This document shows, piece by piece, positions 17,715-26,692 of a DNA stretch of 64,000 bases. Below the pieces are notes generated by a model. The model was not told where the DNA came from, ran no database searches, and saw only the letters and a program-made list of their open reading frames with translations. Numbering within the stretch: position 1 is the first letter of the stretch; every line of letters begins with the position of its first letter. The DNA lies in NCBI GenBank assembly GCA_023399055.1, contig JAEWQV010000010.1:682001-746000 (forward strand), read 5' to 3'. The stretch is from Bacillota bacterium. GTDB lineage: Bacteria; Bacillota; Clostridia; Lachnospirales; Lachnospiraceae. Made by a program: the position numbers and the translations under genes.

Positions 17715-17777
17715 AGCACATCCGTAGGATTATTGAATTCGAATGGCACAAACTGCTTTTTATAAGGCATAATCTGC
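17715..17777 (-). promoter_or_regulatory. GH3 (797 aa) promoter with two LytTR-like direct repeats
   Basis: On the + strand, GGCACAAACTGC (17745-17756) and GGCATAATCTGC (17766-17777) repeat with a 21-bp period. Leftward of them follow a poor -35 (ATTCGA, 17739-17744), an 18-bp spacer and TGTGCT as -10 (17715-17720). Read leftward, one box contains GCAGTTTGT, which fits the known AgrA consensus at 8 of 9 places. The layout equals that at 23324-23389. Confidence 0.6.
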
Positions 17778-17807
17778 TCAGGAGCTATTAAATGCTTGGT
17801 ATATTGA

Positions 17808-17872
17808 ATGAAAAGTGAGGATATTAGCTTTCAAATAGTGCATCATCGGAAGCTAATATCCTCACTTTTCAT
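17808..17872 (-). terminator. Terminator of the AgrC/AgrA-like operon
   Basis: A perfect 23-bp stem, arms 17808-17830 and 17850-17872 (ATGAAAAGTGAGG at the outer end), with a 19-base loop. Strong enough to stop leftward transcription before the GH3 promoter. Confidence 0.7.
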
Positions 17873-17946
17873 ATAACTATCGTTCAATAACTACTGTTAA
17901 AACTTAAAACATATGAATGTAGCTCTGGCTTTTAATTATGCTCTAA

Positions 17947-19338
17947 CTATCGATTCAACCCTGCTTTCTCCGCCTTGGCTTCCTTTAACAACCTTACAAA
18001 TTCTGCTGGGATTGGTATTACAATTTGAAGCATGAATATATCATTGTTTAGACTTGTATACAGAGAGCCACCATATTTTTCAGCCAAATGCTTCATACTC
18101 TTCATACCAAAGCCGTGATAAGTACGATTTTTCTTTGTCGTTATTGGTATTCCATCTTCAAACTGCATTTTACCCTCGTAATAATTATTGGTCTGAATGC
18201 ACAGGAAACTACCGTTTGCAGAAATAGTGAGGCTGACAACTCTCTTTTCCTTATCCATGTTCTTGCTGACACTTTCAATTGCATTGTCCAAGGCATTTCC
18301 CAGGAGGGCATAGATGTCTAAAGTACTCATAAAGTCGAGCTGACTTGCATCTACCATACAGGACAATTTTATACGGTGCTTTTCACAATAGAGACTCTTT
18401 TCCGTAAGAATGGTATTCAAAACTTCATTCTCGGTCTTTACTACTGTGTCATAGAACATAATAGAATCCTCGACCTCGTCAATGTACTTATTTAATTCCT
18501 CGCTCTTTGCAGCCTTTAACGCTTGTATTTGATGCTTAAGATCATGGCATTTCTGATTAATAATATCAATATTTTCCTTAGACTGTTTATATTGCTTTTG
18601 TCGCTCGTAGAGTAACTGTTTTACTATTTCTTTTTCTCTATTCAAATTAACGATACGGAAAACACTGTATTGCACCACCAATACTAATGTACAGCTAAAG
18701 AAGTCAAAGGTTGCCCCCTGATAATTAACACTGCTATAGTCATTGGTACCATTTAAGAAGATATCCTGACCTAAAAAAGCTGTGAAAAACAAAACAATAA
18801 ACATTAAGAGAAAATATAGAACTGTTTGTATCCTATCTTCATACAGAACACCACCAGCTACTTTTAGTTTTGTGGCAAATACTCTTGCAATAAAATAATA
18901 CCAAATTGCACAGGTAATAATGCAGATAACGATATAGAGCCATAAATGATTCACCAGGTCCTTCCAGATACCTCTGGCTAGCACCTCATTAACGACAATA
19001 TATTCCAAATGCTGAACAGAATATCCCGCAATTCCCATGAACAATGCATCGCTTATGGTTATCTCATAACAAATTAGGATATGTAGTATCGTTAAAATAG
19101 CCAAGGCAATGTACCAGGATATTGATACAGTATTCATCAGCAACTCAATTTCATATCCACCAACAAAATTTCGAATATTAATGTACAGAACTGATAAGAC
19201 AACCAGTACAAGGAATCCAAGACTGAATTTAGTCCAGAAATTATTCTTCCTTTTTGCAAAGGACCAGACAAAAAGCTGCTCTGCAACAACAAGTTCAATA
19301 ATAAAGCGTAATTCTTCAAAAATGTCTAGTGCACTCAT
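17947..19338 (-). CDS. AgrC-like GHKL sensor histidine kinase
   Basis: 463 residues. The first 230 carry about six membrane helices; a coiled linker (230-260) leads to the phospho-acceptor region NQKCHDLKHQIQAL with H265, and then a GHKL ATPase with N-box GNALDNAIESV and G-box GFGMKSM. This is the AgrC/natural-peptide-sensor layout (HATPase_c_5 type). Its ATG overlaps the stop codon of the response regulator gene (TAATG). No agrB or agrD peptide gene is near, so the signal is unknown. It should phosphorylate the LytTR regulator encoded upstream. Confidence 0.9.
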   Translation of the reverse strand: MSALDIFEELRFIIELVVAEQLFVWSFAKRKNNFWTKFSLGFLVLVVLSVLYINIRNFVGGYEIELLMNTVSISWYIALAILTILHILICYEITISDALFMGIAGYSVQHLEYIVVNEVLARGIWKDLVNHLWLYIVICIITCAIWYYFIARVFATKLKVAGGVLYEDRIQTVLYFLLMFIVLFFTAFLGQDIFLNGTNDYSSVNYQGATFDFFSCTLVLVVQYSVFRIVNLNREKEIVKQLLYERQKQYKQSKENIDIINQKCHDLKHQIQALKAAKSEELNKYIDEVEDSIMFYDTVVKTENEVLNTILTEKSLYCEKHRIKLSCMVDASQLDFMSTLDIYALLGNALDNAIESVSKNMDKEKRVVSLTISANGSFLCIQTNNYYEGKMQFEDGIPITTKKNRTYHGFGMKSMKHLAEKYGGSLYTSLNNDIFMLQIVIPIPAEFVRLLKEAKAEKAGLNR

Positions 19339-20042
19339 TACTGCATACCTCCTACGTATCTGGTAAATTCCATTAGGAAATCATTTTTCTTATTCCTACT
19401 GATTTGTAACTCATCACCGCCAACCTTAACCAGGTTTCCACTAATTGCTTCCACGTATTTTAAATTAATTAAGTAGCAATGATTACTTCGAACAAAATGA
19501 TACTCCGCCAAACTTTCTTCCATCTCCTTCATCACACCTCGAACCGTAAAATTTCCATTTGTGGTATGATACAGAAGATAATGCCGAATTACTTCAATAT
19601 ATCGAATGTCAGATACATGGAGGTGAACCACTCCTTCTGAAGTGTTTAATATCAGCTTTTTATCCTGATTTCTTTGAATATAGCGTATTGCCTTTTGTAT
19701 TTTTAATATAAAATCAGCATAAGATACCGGCTTTATCACGTAGTCGATTGCCTCAACTTCATAACCATTAATTGCATATTGAGCCATATTGGTTATGAAG
19801 ATAAGAACCACATGCTTGTCCATTCTCCGAAGTTCCCTCGCTGTTTCAATTCCATTCAGCCCTGGCATCTCAATATCCATCAGTACCAGATCATAATCCT
19901 CGCTGTAAGTACTCAAAAAGTCATTGGGGTGATGAAATACAGATACCTGCATGGATATATTATTCTCACTTTCAAATCTTGTGATATAACTCTCCAATAA
20001 ATCCGTTGCCTTCTTGTCATCATCAACAATCGCCAGCTTCAT
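19338..20042 (-). CDS. LytTR-family response regulator (AgrA-like)
   Basis: 234 residues: receiver domain with D56 in LVLMDIEMPG, then a LytTR DNA-binding domain (SDIRYIEVIRHYLLYHTTNG, HFVRSNHCYLINLKYVEAI). The start is set at the ATG four bases after AGGAGGT, 21 codons inside the longest frame; the extra codons do not resemble a receiver domain. A TTGACA-16-TATAGA promoter lies just upstream. LytTR proteins bind direct repeats about two turns apart, and such repeats precede both flanking GH3 genes. It is therefore the probable activator of these enzymes. Confidence 0.92.
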   Translation of the reverse strand: MKLAIVDDDKKATDLLESYITRFESENNISMQVSVFHHPNDFLSTYSEDYDLVLMDIEMPGLNGIETARELRRMDKHVVLIFITNMAQYAINGYEVEAIDYVIKPVSYADFILKIQKAIRYIQRNQDKKLILNTSEGVVHLHVSDIRYIEVIRHYLLYHTTNGNFTVRGVMKEMEESLAEYHFVRSNHCYLINLKYVEAISGNLVKVGGDELQISRNKKNDFLMEFTRYVGGMQ

Positions 20043-20064
20043 AACGACCTCCTGCTTTTTTCTT

Positions 20065-20158
20065 TCTATATATATTTTGTTTAAAATGTCAAAAGTCGTA
20101 ATCATACTTTCATGATTAATACTTGATTAATCTTTCACAGCTGAATCAGACTTTTGAC
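20065..20158 (-). promoter_or_regulatory. Promoter of the LytTR regulator-kinase operon
   Basis: Leftward: TTGACA (20087-20092), 16 bp, TATAGA (20065-20070). GTCAAAAGTC (20088-20097) and its reverse complement GACTTTTGAC (20149-20158) flank the upstream region, and AATCAT/ATGATT lies between them, giving a symmetrical upstream region that may bind a regulator. Confidence 0.55.
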
Positions 20159-20182
20159 TCTTTAATCATATTATACAGCAAA

Positions 20183-20211
20183 GACCTCTGCAACTCATCG
20201 TTGCAGAGATC
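20183..20211 (-). terminator. Hairpin after the membrane-anchored GH3 gene
   Basis: GACCTCTGCAAC and GTTGCAGAGATC pair with one mismatch around a 5-base loop. It lies 40 bases past the GH3 stop; the U-run is weak. Confidence 0.55.
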
Positions 20212-20250
20212 TATACTTTTGAAATATATCATTTAATATTTACTTACTTC

Positions 20251-23121
20251 TTAATTATTATTTCTCTTTTTCTGCTTTATCAATCTTGTTGTCATGAATA
20301 TCAATACAAATGCTACCAGCGCGCCAACAACCACATCTGCAGCAACCAAAGCTTTTCTCCAAAGCGGCATGATAGCAACGATTTTACTGTCACTTGAAAT
20401 TCCGTTCATGGCATTGCTGTTGGTAATAGCATAGACAACATTTTTAGCAGCTCTTTGCAGGTTTGTGATAACGGTAGGTGTCATCTCATCCTCTGGTATT
20501 ACCCAAAGAGTCGCATCAGTATTTAACCACAAGTCAGTTCCTGCCTCTAACCCTTCACGAAGATCTTCGTAAGCAAATACGGAGAAGGATGCCTGATCGG
20601 TGATAACCATACCTTCAAATCCCCATTCATCTCTTAAGGTAGAAGTCATTAAGCCATAGTGACCACCTGTCCATCGTGCACCAATACGGTTCATACTTGC
20701 CATCATACCTAGTGCATTTCCTTCGCGAACAGAAACTTCGAAGGGTTTCAAATACACTTCACGAATGGACTGTTCATTGGCAAACATTGCTCCACCGACA
20801 CGGTTAGTCTCCTGATCATTTAATGCAAAATGTTTTACGGTTACTACTGCGCCTTTGGACTGTGCGCCAACTACAGTACTTGCTGTCATCTTACCGGAAA
20901 GGAAACTATCTTCTGAATAGTACTCGAAGTTTCTACCGCTGTATGGAGAACGATGAATATTACTTGCTGGTGCATACCATACCGCTACACCAAGTGCAAT
21001 ACTATCCTCACCAATACATTTACCAAACTCTTCTACCAAATCTACATTCCAGGTAGAGCCGATTACAACTTCAGGAGGATAGGAGGTACCGCTTTCACCG
21101 CCAACTAAGGTTCCTGAAATTCCTGCAGGACCATCTTTATCTACAGTAGCAGGTAATTGAATTGATTCAATACTTGAGGTAGAATATCCACCGATACGTA
21201 CTAATTTATCCAAATCTTCCACAGACATCTGCTGAATTAAGCTATTCCATAAGTCTTCTTTGTAATCTAAACCAATTAAAGTAGCTGCATTTAATTTACC
21301 GAATTCCTCACTGGTAGCAGAAGTTACAGGTTCTGTTATAGAGTCATTTTCTGTGAAGGAAATCTCTAAATCCTTTAACAAGTCATCCGATGCAGTTAAT
21401 GTTCCTTCTGCATAAGTTGTTGGCCAGGTACCTGTCCAGTTGCTTCTGCTTAAATAAGTGAACTCCGGATCATAGTAAGTTATATCCGCTGCTTCAAACT
21501 GATTGGTAATCTCATTACCGGTAGCCTTAGATACCGCATAGGTTTTATTATCTAATTCCTTAACAGTAACCTTATGAGTTAACGCTGACTGACCATCATA
21601 GTCCATACCATCCGCAGTTGTTTTTCCCTTTGCAGCTAAGATATTGTTCAATGCATCATGTGCATTTAGGCCTGCTGCAAAGTAGTAATCTCCTGCATCC
21701 ACGATATAAGTACCATATCCTTTTGCATCATAGGTCTTCATCTCTTCCTTATCCACAGATACAGTTACAGTTTCACTTTTACCTGCTTCAAGTAAAGAAG
21801 TTTTAGCAAAGCCGACTAGTTCAGCTGATGCTTTTTCAATTCCATTTGCTTTATCATAATCGGTGTAGGGAGATTGCATGTATATCTGAACAATGTCCTT
21901 ACCAGCAACATCACCTTTATTTGTTACTTTAACAGAAACTTCAAATGTATCGTCAGTTTCCTTTACACTGTAATCTGACCATTCAAAATCAGTATAGGAC
22001 AAACCATATCCCAGAGGGAATTGTACTGCCGAGGTATAGTCGTAATTAGCTTTGTCCTCATTGCCTAATACAACATCTTCATATCTGGTTTCATAATAAA
22101 GATAACCAACATAGATGCCTTCACCGTATACCATATATGCATTACCACGGTCTACTGTACTATTTGCTATTGTATAACTGCCGAAGTTCTCCATGCTAGG
22201 TGCGCTTAAAGAGTTATACGCATAAGTATCAACAAGTGCCCCGGATGGATTAACGGTACCATTGAGTACATCTGCTACCGCATAAGCACCAGTTTCACCA
22301 AGAGCACCAATCCAGAGACAAGCGTCAATATCATACTCGTTCAAGAAACCTAATTCCATTGCGTTCTGAGTATTTAATAATACCACAACCTTATCAAAAT
22401 TAGCTGTTGCTAGTTCGAGCATGGATCTTTCGGCATCGTCAATCTGTAAATATGCATATCCACTTTCCAATGGAGCGGAAGAAAGATCAGAGCTTTCACC
22501 ACCGGAACGACCGATTACTACCACTGCTGCATCATTGTATTCTGCAAAGCTTGCTTTTACTTCGTCCGTATATACCTCAGCAGGAACTTCATTTACTGCG
22601 AAAGCACCCTGTCCATATACGTCAGGAGTTGTCTTTCTATAAGAAGAACCTTTCCCTGTTTCGTAGAAATCCCAAAGGGTTTTATTTAATTGAAAGCCTG
22701 CATTTTCAAAAGCTGATTTTAAATTCACTGCCTTGGAAGCATCTACAGAACCAGCACCACCACCGCCATAGATTGGATCAACACTATCCTGTCCAAATAC
22801 ACTGATCTTAGCCTCGGAACCTAAAGGAAGTACCTCATTTTGATCTTTCAGAAGAACAATACCCTCTGCTTCAATCTTAGTTCCAAGTTCTTGTAAATGC
22901 GCAGTTCTTTCTTCTGCCGTTGCATAATCACTGGAATAGTAATCAGCCTTATCACCCTCGGAATTAACAATCTTCTGAGTGGACTGATTAAAGTATACCG
23001 AAATAAGGTTCTGATACTTTAATGCATAGGCATTACCGATAATTAGTCCCACAACAAGTGCCACACATAATACATATGTAATCACTGCTGTTATAATGGA
23101 AATACGTTTCTTTTCTTTCAT
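20251..23121 (-). CDS. Membrane-anchored GH3 glycosidase with swapped domain order
   Basis: 956 residues. An N-terminal membrane helix (about 10-33) and a C-terminal one (about 922-944, then RLIKQKKRNNN) would hold a large outer-face enzyme at both ends. The domains run in reverse of normal GH3: alpha/beta sandwich first (about 70-310, VGYLYYETRYED, FPLGYGLSYTDFEWS), fibronectin-like next (380-490), catalytic barrel last (620-900). The nucleophile is D842 in GMVITDQASF; KHFALNDQE is the sugar loop. Such reversed GH3 enzymes are known from ruminal bacteria. Its promoter carries two identical LytTR-like boxes. Probable action on beta-glucosides outside the cell. Confidence 0.88.
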   Translation of the reverse strand: MKEKKRISIITAVITYVLCVALVVGLIIGNAYALKYQNLISVYFNQSTQKIVNSEGDKADYYSSDYATAEERTAHLQELGTKIEAEGIVLLKDQNEVLPLGSEAKISVFGQDSVDPIYGGGGAGSVDASKAVNLKSAFENAGFQLNKTLWDFYETGKGSSYRKTTPDVYGQGAFAVNEVPAEVYTDEVKASFAEYNDAAVVVIGRSGGESSDLSSAPLESGYAYLQIDDAERSMLELATANFDKVVVLLNTQNAMELGFLNEYDIDACLWIGALGETGAYAVADVLNGTVNPSGALVDTYAYNSLSAPSMENFGSYTIANSTVDRGNAYMVYGEGIYVGYLYYETRYEDVVLGNEDKANYDYTSAVQFPLGYGLSYTDFEWSDYSVKETDDTFEVSVKVTNKGDVAGKDIVQIYMQSPYTDYDKANGIEKASAELVGFAKTSLLEAGKSETVTVSVDKEEMKTYDAKGYGTYIVDAGDYYFAAGLNAHDALNNILAAKGKTTADGMDYDGQSALTHKVTVKELDNKTYAVSKATGNEITNQFEAADITYYDPEFTYLSRSNWTGTWPTTYAEGTLTASDDLLKDLEISFTENDSITEPVTSATSEEFGKLNAATLIGLDYKEDLWNSLIQQMSVEDLDKLVRIGGYSTSSIESIQLPATVDKDGPAGISGTLVGGESGTSYPPEVVIGSTWNVDLVEEFGKCIGEDSIALGVAVWYAPASNIHRSPYSGRNFEYYSEDSFLSGKMTASTVVGAQSKGAVVTVKHFALNDQETNRVGGAMFANEQSIREVYLKPFEVSVREGNALGMMASMNRIGARWTGGHYGLMTSTLRDEWGFEGMVITDQASFSVFAYEDLREGLEAGTDLWLNTDATLWVIPEDEMTPTVITNLQRAAKNVVYAITNSNAMNGISSDSKIVAIMPLWRKALVAADVVVGALVAFVLIFMTTRLIKQKKRNNN

Positions 23122-23323
23122 AGCTACCTCCCATAACTTTATGAATGTTTTACCAGTACAACGTCTCTAAATAAGTGGGCAGAAAACGTGGATGAATTTT
23201 TATAGATGGCATCCAAAAACGTAGCTGTAATGGTGCTGCAGCGTGACTTTTTGAATAATACATACGGAAATTCAGACAAGTTCATTGTCCAGTTAAATTA
23301 GCACTTTGTACTAGATTGAGGAT

Positions 23324-23389
23324 AGCATAAAAGAAATACCTTGTTGATTTTAAGGCATAGGTTGTAATGTTTGTGGCATAGGTTGTAAT
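23324..23389 (-). promoter_or_regulatory. GH3 (956 aa) promoter with two identical LytTR-like boxes
   Basis: The 15-mer GGCATAGGTTGTAAT occurs exactly twice, at 23354-23368 and 23375-23389, with a 21-bp period. Leftward of them are a poor -35 (TTAAAA, 23348-23353), an 18-bp spacer and TATGCT as -10 (23324-23329). Weak core elements with boxes abutting the -35 are typical of an activated promoter. A leader of about 195 bases follows. Confidence 0.65.
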
Positions 23390-23817
23390 TCGAATATAAA
23401 TAAAAAATCTTATATTGTGAATTAATTCTATCATTTTATACATTATCAAATTAAATCATTAAAAATACTTTTTTTGCAGTGATTTCTGGAAGACGTGACA
23501 AGAAATACTAGTGCTTAGCTTCTATAGTTTAGAACCATTTTATACCTCTGATTGCTTCAGGAAATCAATTACCTGATTCTTAACATTTTGGGTATCAACT
23601 AGCAATTGGGTCTATATTTATAACCTTCTACCTTTAATCATTATAACTTAGCTATCATATACTTTCAAACTTAGTGTATTATTGTATAAATATTACATAA
23701 CCATCAAAAAACAGAGTAAGTTATTTACAGTTTTTTCGATATATAGTATTATAGTATTATACTTTAAAAATGAGTAGCAAGAGAATAATTGCATATTTAT
23801 TCAAACTACAGTATTAA

Positions 23818-23991
23818 TATCAAACTTGCATTATCAAAACCTTTATCAACTACTGCCGCCAAAATGATATGGAATTAGTTTACAAAAGATTTGAATTTGT
23901 TGCAAAGATTAAACTCTGCCTTGACAATCACATTATCCAGAAAGAACAGGATAATTTATATAGCTACATAGACGACATTTTTGGACTTTAA
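23818..23991 (+). pseudogene. Possible gene remnant in a 1.15-kb gene-poor gap
   Basis: A 57-codon open frame without a ribosome binding site; a Met lies 17 codons in. The translation (NDMELVYKRFEFVAKIKL near the middle) looks protein-like but was not recognised. The rest of 23122-24276 shows only the GH3 promoter, A/T-rich DNA and the promoter at 24038. It may be a decayed gene. Confidence 0.25.
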
Positions 23992-24037
23992 TCTTACAAC
24001 AGATCAAGTAAGTAATTCTGATCTTAAAAAATGAAAA

Positions 24038-24072
24038 TTGACATTGACTGCTATTTGTTGTCTATATAAATA
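24038..24072 (+). promoter_or_regulatory. Overlapping promoters ahead of the 147-aa membrane protein
   Basis: TTGACA (24038-24043) with TCTATA at 17 bp, and TTGACT (24044-24049) with TAAATA (24067-24072) at 17 bp. About 200 bases of leader follow. Confidence 0.4.
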
Positions 24073-24276
24073 TAGCTCATTATTAATAATAGAAGTCGCT
24101 TCTTAACATATTACTTATTTTTAGGGATACTAGTCCCTTCAATTACTTGTAGGAGTGATTCAAATCAACAATATTCTTAAAGTATTCTATATTATGTTGC
24201 TATTCCATATAAGAGTTTTAAAACAAAATGATAATAAAAAAAATATTCATGACCATAGCGAAAGGATGTAGAAATT

Positions 24277-24720
24277 ATGAGAAAAAGATTATGTTTGAAG
24301 TATTGTATGTATATTTTTATAATGTGTGGATTAGTTTTTTTGAAGGAGTATCTGATTAGCAAACTAAATTATAAATTCAGTTCATCTTGGGGAGCGGATG
24401 TTAGTTATAATCTTTTAATTACTGTACCACTCATTTTTAATTTGTTTATTGGTATGGTATTAGGAATAGAACATCTTATCTTAGAATTTAAAAAACTTGG
24501 AAGTTGGAAAATTAACATACTCAAACTTATTATAGTCGGATTTCCTCCTCTATTCTTTTCATTTACATACCATTATGCTATTATTGATAACCCCTTTGTA
24601 CAAACTAAACTTTTAAGATATACAACTCTAGGAACAAATTTTATACCTATTTTTCAAATAATACTTGGATATGTTGTAATTACATCTTTTTATAAATATT
24701 GTAAAACTGATAAGGAATAA
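24277..24720 (+). CDS. Hypothetical four-helix membrane protein
   Basis: 147 residues, not recognised. Four hydrophobic segments are seen (about 9-27, 45-68, 86-106, 121-140) with short loops; the N-terminus is basic (MRKRLCLK), so it is likely inside. A GAAAGGATG site lies before the ATG. It is flanked by a decayed region upstream and the radical SAM gene downstream. No operon partner is evident. The low G+C content matches the surrounding gene-poor DNA. Confidence 0.6.
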   Translation: MRKRLCLKYCMYIFIMCGLVFLKEYLISKLNYKFSSSWGADVSYNLLITVPLIFNLFIGMVLGIEHLILEFKKLGSWKINILKLIIVGFPPLFFSFTYHYAIIDNPFVQTKLLRYTTLGTNFIPIFQIILGYVVITSFYKYCKTDKE

Positions 24721-24785
24721 TCGATAATAAGGTGTATTTGTGCTAATTGCAGACTTTATTCAGTATTCTTAAGAACAACTTAACA

Positions 24786-24814
24786 TTGTACAAGCCTCCT
24801 ACTGATGTTACAAT
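24786..24814 (+). promoter_or_regulatory. Weak candidate promoter of the radical SAM gene
   Basis: TTGTAC (24786-24791), 17 bp, TACAAT (24809-24814), 22 bases before the start codon; the -35 matches at only 3 places. Confidence 0.3.
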
Positions 24815-24835
24815 TAATCCGAAAGGATTGATTCG

Positions 24836-26692
24836 ATGAACATAATTTTCTTATCTGAATTAGCGAACGAAGTATTAATAGAATATATGAAAACCAAAGG
24901 AGCTGTAGTTCTGGTTCCTAAGGATGAAAGATTTGATGAAAGAATTAATAGTCATCCCGATTTAGTTATATCAATTATCGATAATACCTTAATTGTAGAT
25001 GAATATGCGAATATAGAAATATTAAAACAACTGAATGCCTTGGGTGTTCCCTATGTACTTGGAACCTCAAGGCTTACTGCCGCTTATCCTAATGATATTG
25101 CCTACAATGCAGTAATTACAAGGGACTACCTTATCCATAATTTCAACCATACAAATCCACTGCTTTTACAGCATTCAATGAATTCTGGTAAAAAGCTGAT
25201 TTTTGTCAAACAAGGTTATTCCAAATGTTCCACAGTTGTTGTAAATGACATTACGATTATCACCAGTGATCAGGGTATTCATCAGGCTTCAAAGGCTGAA
25301 ATGAATACGCTTCTGATTCAACCCGGATATGTCCTTCTGGAAGGTCATGATTATGGATTTTTAGGCGGCGCCAGTGGAAGATTTGAAGACTCCGTTATCT
25401 TCCATGGGGATTTGAGCGAGCATCCTGACTTTGAAAAGATAGTATCCTTTGTAGAAGCTAGCAATAAAGAAGTTATTTATTTCAAAGAATTTCCTTTAAC
25501 GGATATTGGCTCTATTCTGGTATATCATCATCAATTACCTACTTCTGATAATAAAGCCAACTATAATAAACACGTCAACATCCCTGTCTTTATCTCTCAT
25601 GAAGGTTGCCCTAATGACTGTGTGTTCTGTAATCAAAGAAAAATAACAGCCAAAGCAAATGCTATGACCTTGGAAGAGATTACAGAGCAGATTGAAACCT
25701 ACTCATCTACTTTAGATGATAAAACATATATTGAACTTGCCTTTTTCGGAGGCAGTTTTACAGGAATTGATGCCAGACTACAAGAAAAGTATCTTAAGCT
25801 CGCTGCTGAATACAAGAAGTCAGGTAAAATCCATGCAATTCGCCTGTCTACCAGACCGGATTACATCACAACAGAGATATTAGACCGGCTTAAGCTATAT
25901 CTGGTGGATACCATTGAACTTGGAGTACAGTCCTTACATGACGAGGTTCTTATTGCATCCAATCGTGGCCATCAAGTTCAAGACGTATATAAAGCAGTAA
26001 AACTAATTAAAACCTATGGTTTTCAGTTGGGTATTCAATTAATGGTCGGGTTACCGGGTGATACAAAAGAACGCACGGTATTCTCCTCTATGCTTGCTAC
26101 CTTACTTAAGCCAGACTGTATACGCATCTATCCGACTCTTGTAATTAAAGAAACTGAATTATTAGAGCTTTGTAATCAGGGAAAATATATACCATTGTCA
26201 ATAGATCAAGCAGTTGCTTGGACGAAAGAGATGTATCAGGTCTTCTTAAGTGCACAAATTCCGGTTATCAGAATGGGTCTTCAACCCACGGAGTTGATAT
26301 CGGAAGGTAAAGAAGTTCTTTATGGTCCCTTCCACCCTGCTTTTCGTCAATTGGTGGAAAGTGCATATTTCCTTGATTTAATGAAGAAACTCCTTAAGGA
26401 TATCCACACAAAAACTTTACATTGCTATAAAGCAGATGTTGGCAACTTGGATAAACTCGTAACTGACAAAACCAACATGATAAAGCCTTTACTTTATCCT
26501 GGCATAGACAAAGAAAATCCCTCGGATATTACAATTCTTTGTAATCCGAAGGATTTGTCACAGGTCATTGGTCATAAACGTTCTAACATAGTTGAACTTA
26601 AAAGGGATTATCCAAATCTTCGAGTTCAATCTGATAAAAATATAAAATCCATGACCATTAAATATGTTATTAATTATTTGCAAGAGGAGTAA
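24836..26692 (+). CDS. DUF6873-like domain fused to an Elp3-like radical SAM domain
   Basis: 618 residues in two parts. Residues 1-235 resemble the clostridial DUF6873 family (guanidino-modifying-enzyme fold), with FVKQGYSKCSTVVVND (C131) and YGFLGGASGRFED. Residues 248-615 are a radical SAM enzyme of the Elp3-like type, with cluster cysteines C258, C262 and C265 in EGCPNDCVFCNQ, AFFGGSFTGID, IRLSTRPDYI and LGVQSLHDEVL. Both are usually separate proteins in my memory of clostridial genomes. Elp3 relatives modify tRNA or other substrates, but the target here is unknown. AAAGGA precedes the ATG. Its 3' end overlaps the convergent CPBP gene by 23 bases. Confidence 0.8.
   Translation: MNIIFLSELANEVLIEYMKTKGAVVLVPKDERFDERINSHPDLVISIIDNTLIVDEYANIEILKQLNALGVPYVLGTSRLTAAYPNDIAYNAVITRDYLIHNFNHTNPLLLQHSMNSGKKLIFVKQGYSKCSTVVVNDITIITSDQGIHQASKAEMNTLLIQPGYVLLEGHDYGFLGGASGRFEDSVIFHGDLSEHPDFEKIVSFVEASNKEVIYFKEFPLTDIGSILVYHHQLPTSDNKANYNKHVNIPVFISHEGCPNDCVFCNQRKITAKANAMTLEEITEQIETYSSTLDDKTYIELAFFGGSFTGIDARLQEKYLKLAAEYKKSGKIHAIRLSTRPDYITTEILDRLKLYLVDTIELGVQSLHDEVLIASNRGHQVQDVYKAVKLIKTYGFQLGIQLMVGLPGDTKERTVFSSMLATLLKPDCIRIYPTLVIKETELLELCNQGKYIPLSIDQAVAWTKEMYQVFLSAQIPVIRMGLQPTELISEGKEVLYGPFHPAFRQLVESAYFLDLMKKLLKDIHTKTLHCYKADVGNLDKLVTDKTNMIKPLLYPGIDKENPSDITILCNPKDLSQVIGHKRSNIVELKRDYPNLRVQSDKNIKSMTIKYVINYLQEE

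Noticed and set aside
24155..24271. 38-codon frame from a GTG before the 147-aa membrane protein
   Set aside because: The AGGAG sequence touches the GTG, leaving no spacing, and no other start fits; kept as leader sequence.
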